Origin: an uncultured Treponema sp.
Lineage (GTDB): Bacteria; Spirochaetota; Spirochaetia; Treponematales; Treponemataceae
NCBI GenBank assembly: GCA_937894335.1
Contig: CALCRU010000075.1
Coordinates: 1-17,550 of the forward strand
Length of the DNA stretch: 17,550 nucleotides
Direction: 5' to 3'
Notes under the pieces: model-generated
Database searches by the model: none
The model's input: only the letters and a program-made list of their open reading frames with translations
What the model was told of the DNA's origin: nothing
In this document: positions 13,797 through 17,550 of the stretch, piece after piece
Layout: each line of letters starts with the position of its first letter
Numbering within the stretch: position 1 is the first letter of the stretch
Position numbers and translations under genes: made by a program

Positions 13797-15560
13797 CTAT
13801 GCAAACTGGGCCATACGAAGTTTGTAGTATTCACCCTTTTTTGCCATAAGTTCTGTGGGGGAACCGCTTTCCACAATGCCACCACGGTCAATTACAAAAA
13901 TCCTGTCGGCGTTCTGAATTGTAGAAAGTCGGTGAGCAATGACAAAACTGGTGCGTCCCTTGAGCATGGAAGAAATTCCAGCCTGCACAAGAAGTTCCGT
14001 CTTGGTGTCTATACTACTGGTTGCCTCGTCCAAAATCAGAATGCGAGGATTTGAAAGCATGGTTCTTGCAAAAGCCACAAGTTGTCTCTGACCGTTTGAA
14101 AGTTCGCCTCCCCTTGCCGTAAGTTTTGTGTCGTAGCCGTCGGGCAGGGTTCTTATAAAGTCGTCCGCATGAACTGCACGGCTAGCCTCTAGCATTTCTT
14201 CCTCGCTTGCTTCCAGTTTTCCGTACATAATGTTCTCACGGATTGTACCGCTAAAGATATAGCTGTCCTGAGTCATTATGCCCATCTGGGTACGCAGAGA
14301 ATCAAGGGTAACGCTCTTAATGTCGCTTCCGTCAATCAGAAGCTGGCCCTCCTTTATGTCGTAAAAGCGGCTTACAAGATTTACCACGGTAGACTTTCCT
14401 GCTCCTGTAGGTCCCACAAGAGCAATTGTTTCCCCAGGTTCCACAGTAAAGGAAACATCTTTAAGCACATCCGTCTGAGAGTCGTAACCAAAAGTAACAT
14501 TCTTAAACTGAACCCTACCCTTTACAGGCGCAAGCTTTACCGCCTCTGGAGAATCTGTTACGGTCGCCTTTGTGTCTATAATTTCGAAAATCCGTTCCGC
14601 ACCGCTAGCCGCATTTACAAACTGGTTGTAAAAGTTGCTCAGGTTCATAATGGGTTGCCAGAACATGCTTACATAGGAGGCAAACGCAATGTATGTTCCC
14701 AAAGAGACACTGTCTACTCCAAGCACACTGATTCCTACAAAGTAGAGGGCGGCTGTTCCCACACTCCAACACAGGTCAATCCAAGAGCCAAAAGCATCGC
14801 ACCATCTTACGGCACGAATAAATTCTCTGCGGTCGTCCCACACAAGTTCCTGAAAAGTTCTGTCTGTTTCTGTCTCTGCCCTAAAGCTTTGTATGATTTT
14901 TATTCCGCTTAAATCTTCGTTTATGAAGGCGTTCATGTTTGAAGACTTCTGCCTCTTTGCCCTCCAGTGTTTTTCTGCCACAATGGAAATGAGGAAGATT
15001 CCTGCAACCATAAAGGGAAGACTGCAAAGGGCCGCAAGAGCAAGCTTCCAGTTTTTTACAAACATAATTACAAGAACCGCCGTAACGGTTATCATGCTAG
15101 GAATAAAAGTGGTAACAGCATTTTCTATAATGTCCTTTAGAGAGTTCGTGTCGCCTATAATGCGTGCAAGAATTTTTCCTGAAGGACGGCTGTCAAAAAA
15201 TGCCAAATCCAAACTCTGAATGTGGTCATAAAGTTCCTGACGCAAATTCTGAATTACCTTGTTGCTTGTCTTTGCCATAACCAACATACGGATTTTAATT
15301 GCAATTACGGTAAGCAGATTAAGCACCGCACCAAGAATGACAATGCGCACCAGTCCCGGAATGTCACCCAGAAGCACATAATCATCTATGGCCAATTCCT
15401 GCAGAAGAGGATTTATTAAATCTACCGCCGTACCAAATGCCATAAGGACAAACACAATCAGTATGCGTCCCTTGTATTTTAATAGGTAAGAAAAAAGTCG
15501 CGGCATTGTAGCAAACTTCGACTTCTTTTCTGTTTTTTCGTCCTGCTTATAGCTGTTCAT
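13797..15560 (-). CDS. ABC exporter half-transporter, consensus Walker B subunit
   Basis: The 587-residue half-transporter has six membrane helices (about 30-310) fused to an ATPase domain (about 348-587). Visible motifs: Walker A GPTGAGKST (383-391), Q-loop Gln431, signature LSNGQ (487-491), Walker B ILILDEA with catalytic Glu512, D-loop SSID and switch His543. The signature is off-consensus (Asn for Gly) while Walker B is intact. This complements the neighbouring subunit, so the two should form a TM287/TM288-like heterodimer that exports an unknown substrate, often a drug or lipid. ATG 15560 is preceded by ACGGAG with 6 nt spacing and lies 21 nt after the stop of the upstream subunit, so both are co-transcribed. 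Confidence 0.94.
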   Translation of the reverse strand: MNSYKQDEKTEKKSKFATMPRLFSYLLKYKGRILIVFVLMAFGTAVDLINPLLQELAIDDYVLLGDIPGLVRIVILGAVLNLLTVIAIKIRMLVMAKTSNKVIQNLRQELYDHIQSLDLAFFDSRPSGKILARIIGDTNSLKDIIENAVTTFIPSMITVTAVLVIMFVKNWKLALAALCSLPFMVAGIFLISIVAEKHWRAKRQKSSNMNAFINEDLSGIKIIQSFRAETETDRTFQELVWDDRREFIRAVRWCDAFGSWIDLCWSVGTAALYFVGISVLGVDSVSLGTYIAFASYVSMFWQPIMNLSNFYNQFVNAASGAERIFEIIDTKATVTDSPEAVKLAPVKGRVQFKNVTFGYDSQTDVLKDVSFTVEPGETIALVGPTGAGKSTVVNLVSRFYDIKEGQLLIDGSDIKSVTLDSLRTQMGIMTQDSYIFSGTIRENIMYGKLEASEEEMLEASRAVHADDFIRTLPDGYDTKLTARGGELSNGQRQLVAFARTMLSNPRILILDEATSSIDTKTELLVQAGISSMLKGRTSFVIAHRLSTIQNADRIFVIDRGGIVESGSPTELMAKKGEYYKLRMAQFA

Positions 15561-15581
15561 TTTATTCTCCGTTGCATAAGC

Positions 15582-17354
15582 CTAATACTGGCTGTCGTAA
15601 GTTTCCTTATAAAGGCCGCCCTTTGCCAGAAGTTCCTCGTGGGTTCCGCATTCTGCAACACGGCCCTTTTCTAGAACTATTATTTTGTCTGCCTTGCGAA
15701 CTGCACTTATCCTGTGGGCAATGATGATTTTTGTCATGCCCTGCAAATCCGCAAGCACCTGCTGAATTTCCTGCTCAGTTTCAGTATCCAGTGCCGAAGT
15801 GGAATCGTCCAGAACAAGAACCGGTGTTTTTCGCGCAAGAGCCCTTGCTATGGTAATGCGCTGCTTTTGTCCTCCGCTCAGACCAACTCCACGCTCGCCA
15901 ATTACCGTCATTTCTCCTTCGGTCATTTTGTCTACAAACTCAGTGCTGTGGGAAGCCTCTAGCGCGGTACGCACTTCTGCCGTAGTCATGCTTTCTCTTG
16001 CACCCAGGCGGATGTTACCGTCAATGGTGTCGCTAAAGAGGAAGATGTCCTGCATTACACAGGCAACAGATTTTCTTAGAGTTGGAAGGGGAATTTCCCG
16101 AATGTCCACTCCGTCCAAAAGAATGCTACCTTCGCTTACATCGTACATGCGCTTTAAGAGGTTGATGATTGTAGTCTTGCCCGAACCTGTTGCACCCATA
16201 ATGCCCAAAGTTTGCCCTGCTTTTATGTCAAAGGAAACATCATCCAAAATGGTGCGACAGTCATCACCCTGTCCTGCTCGGTAGGTAACATGATCAAAAG
16301 CTACATCACCGTTTATGTCAAAGGGCGAGACAAGTGCAACTGTAAATTCAGGATCAGAGTCAACCTGTGCCTCATCCACAATCTGCGGCATCTGCTCGTA
16401 AATTTTATTCAATCTTTTAACTGATGCCTTTGCAGAAGAAAAACCGTTTGCAAGCCAGCCTAGCATTTCCATGGGCCAGACAATGTTTCCGGCATACTGG
16501 AGAAATGCAATAAGCTCGCCTATGGTAATTTTCTGTCCGCCTGCAAGAGGATTGCCGTTAATAACAAAGACGCCTCCCACAAGAAGTGTCACCACAACAA
16601 GACTACGGGTAACAATCTGTATTATGGGATTGTATTTTACAAACACCCGGCTAAGGTCTATGTTAAGTTCGTAGTACTTCTGGTTATGCTTATGGAATTT
16701 GTTTATTTCAAATCCTTCACGAGCAAAGGCTTTTACAGTACGCACTCCAGCAAGATTTTCTGCGGCGGTATTGTTCAGTTCAGAATTTTCCTGAGCCACT
16801 GCGCCAAAGAGGGAGTCAAGTTTCTTTTCCATAAGAAAGGCAACTACTGCAGAAGCAATCATTCCAAGTGTAGGGATTATGGCAAGCCACACATTCATGG
16901 CAAACATAAAGTAAAGCACACTTACCACGCGAACCACAACCTCGGCCATAAGGATTCCCATAAAGGCGGCAATATCCCAAATGCGGTCAACATCATCCTT
17001 TATCCGGCTCATAAGTTCACCAGAGTTTATTCCGTCAAAGAAGTTTGCAGAAAGGCTCTGAATTTTCTGAAACAAATTGATTCGAATTTCAGAGGCAATT
17101 TTGCTTCCTGCCCAGTCACATAAAAATTCCTTCGTGTACTGGAATATGCACCTACCCACTCCTATTGCAAGAATACCCATAAGCAGAGGCGTAAGTAATT
17201 CCATATTTCGGGCAACAAGTACATCATCTGTTATGTGTTGCACGATTTTTGGTGCAACCATATCAAGCATTGTTCCAGCAGTCATGGCCAACACTGCAAT
17301 AAGATACAGGAACAGATACCTTTTAAAATAATTGAGTAAATTAAGCCTGTTCAT
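15582..17354 (-). CDS. ABC exporter half-transporter, degenerate Walker B subunit
   Basis: The 590-residue partner of the downstream ABC gene. Six membrane helices occupy about 12-310, with the cytosolic coupling stretch around TAAENLAGVRTVKAF (196-210). The ATPase domain has Walker A GATGSGKTT (387-395), Q-loop Gln435, a consensus signature LSGGQ (492-496), Walker B VLVLDD and switch His547. The catalytic glutamate after Walker B is replaced by Asp517, the usual mark of the degenerate site in heterodimeric exporters. Together with the partner's LSNGQ signature this builds one weak site, while this subunit's LSGGQ completes the active site of the other. A weak ribosome site (GCGGA) precedes ATG 17354. 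It is the first gene of the two-gene operon. Confidence 0.94.
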   Translation of the reverse strand: MNRLNLLNYFKRYLFLYLIAVLAMTAGTMLDMVAPKIVQHITDDVLVARNMELLTPLLMGILAIGVGRCIFQYTKEFLCDWAGSKIASEIRINLFQKIQSLSANFFDGINSGELMSRIKDDVDRIWDIAAFMGILMAEVVVRVVSVLYFMFAMNVWLAIIPTLGMIASAVVAFLMEKKLDSLFGAVAQENSELNNTAAENLAGVRTVKAFAREGFEINKFHKHNQKYYELNIDLSRVFVKYNPIIQIVTRSLVVVTLLVGGVFVINGNPLAGGQKITIGELIAFLQYAGNIVWPMEMLGWLANGFSSAKASVKRLNKIYEQMPQIVDEAQVDSDPEFTVALVSPFDINGDVAFDHVTYRAGQGDDCRTILDDVSFDIKAGQTLGIMGATGSGKTTIINLLKRMYDVSEGSILLDGVDIREIPLPTLRKSVACVMQDIFLFSDTIDGNIRLGARESMTTAEVRTALEASHSTEFVDKMTEGEMTVIGERGVGLSGGQKQRITIARALARKTPVLVLDDSTSALDTETEQEIQQVLADLQGMTKIIIAHRISAVRKADKIIVLEKGRVAECGTHEELLAKGGLYKETYDSQY

Positions 17355-17381
17355 TTTTCCGCTTTATATTTTATGTCAGCT

Positions 17382-17412
17382 AAAAAAAATCGGCGTGCGA
17401 GGGAAGTGCCGA
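17382..17412 (-). terminator. Terminator-like hairpin in the ABC operon leader
   Basis: On the minus strand TCGGC (17412-17408) pairs with GCCGA (17394-17390) around a 13-nt loop and is followed at once by eight T residues (17389-17382). It lies between the predicted promoter at 17451-17479 and the first ABC gene, 28 nt before the ATG. It could end a short RNA of about 60 nt, act as an attenuator, or terminate a leftward gene from outside the window. Confidence 0.5.
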
Positions 17413-17443
17413 AACCAAATCATGATGGGTAAAATCTTTAGGT

Positions 17444-17496
17444 AAGGCACATACTAATCTCTTACACATTCTTTGTCAACTGTTAAGAGGTGCCTT
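17444..17496. repeat. Broken 13-bp inverted repeat upstream of the ABC operon
   Basis: AAGGCAC (17444-17450) pairs with GTGCCTT (17490-17496), and CTCTTA (17459-17464) with TAAGAG (17484-17489). The outer and inner pairs are adjacent on the right arm but separated by 8 nt on the left arm. The minus-strand -10 box lies exactly in that 8-nt bulge and the -35 box in the central loop. It may be an operator pair flanking the promoter or an RNA structure. Confidence 0.55.
17451..17479 (-). promoter_or_regulatory. Predicted promoter of the ABC exporter operon
   Basis: On the minus strand a consensus TTGACA (17479-17474) is followed after 17 bp by TAGTAT (17456-17451). Transcription would begin near 17444, giving a 90-nt leader before ATG 17354 that contains the terminator-like hairpin. 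On the plus strand an overlapping TTGTCA (17473-17478) could serve a divergent promoter, with TGTAAA 17 bp downstream, but that -10 is poor. Confidence 0.55.
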
Positions 17497-17529
17497 GTAA
17501 ACAAATCGGTATATATTCGTCTTATAAGG

Positions 17530-17550
17530 ATGTTGGTAAAAGTTCGCTTG
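17530..17550 (+). CDS. Possible start of a rightward gene at the window edge
   Basis: An ATG at 17530 opens a frame (MLVKVRL) that continues off the right edge. AAGG overlaps the bases just before it and is too close for a normal ribosome site; a TATATT box lies at 17512-17517. Only seven codons are visible, so this is a weak call resting on the divergent layout. Confidence 0.2.

Noticed and set aside
15799..16284. 161-codon plus-strand open frame inside the ABC gene
   Set aside because: Antisense to the ATPase domain with intact Walker and signature motifs; an artefact of codon use.

Overview
The window reads as chromosomal DNA from a diderm bacterium of moderate GC, most likely a spirochaete of the Treponema type. 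This is an inference from the mix of genes: a signal-peptide-bearing protein that looks like an outer-membrane barrel, a spirochaete-style lipoprotein, paired TlyC/CorC-like CNNM-CBS proteins, a single-chain purL and a membrane hybrid kinase. No marker gene (rRNA, tRNA, ribosomal protein) is present to settle it. There are no tRNAs, rRNAs, insertion sequences, phage genes or CRISPR arrays, and coding density is very high.

Left end (1-1436): the 5' part of an AAA ATPase of the AAA_14/DUF4143 type runs off the left edge. Its promoter region is built from three 25-bp direct repeats at 32-33-bp spacing; the outermost repeat supplies the last codons and stop of the next gene, a DUF72 (YecE-like) protein. 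A 152-bp divergent promoter region follows.

Plus-strand block (1437-3830): an RluA-family pseudouridine synthase overlaps by 4 bp a secreted, probable outer-membrane beta-barrel protein. A cytidylate kinase-like protein with its own promoter follows. This block meets the minus-strand genes tail to tail at 3830/3842.

Minus-strand block (3842-11333): purL, a thioredoxin-fold lipoprotein that has lost its CxxC cysteines, and two tandem CNNM/CBS proteins are joined by gaps or overlaps of 9 nt, 0 nt and 11-41 nt. They form a tightly coupled operon headed by one promoter in front of purL. Upstream lies a free-standing hybrid histidine kinase (11399-13711) with 7 predicted membrane segments and HisKA, HATPase, receiver and HPt domains, its promoter carrying a 12-bp perfect palindrome.

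Right end (13797-17550): two adjacent half-transporter ABC genes form a heterodimeric exporter with one consensus and one degenerate ATP site. Their upstream region holds a consensus-like promoter, a terminator-like hairpin inside the leader and a 13-bp broken inverted repeat. A rightward gene may start at the very edge.

Across the window, several genes (DUF72, the RluA-like gene, purL, the hybrid kinase) have a -10 box ending 6-8 nt before the ATG. This predicts leaderless or nearly leaderless mRNAs and is the most coherent signal not explained by the gene list. The repeat array at 319-408 and the leader of the ABC operon are the other two places worth attention.
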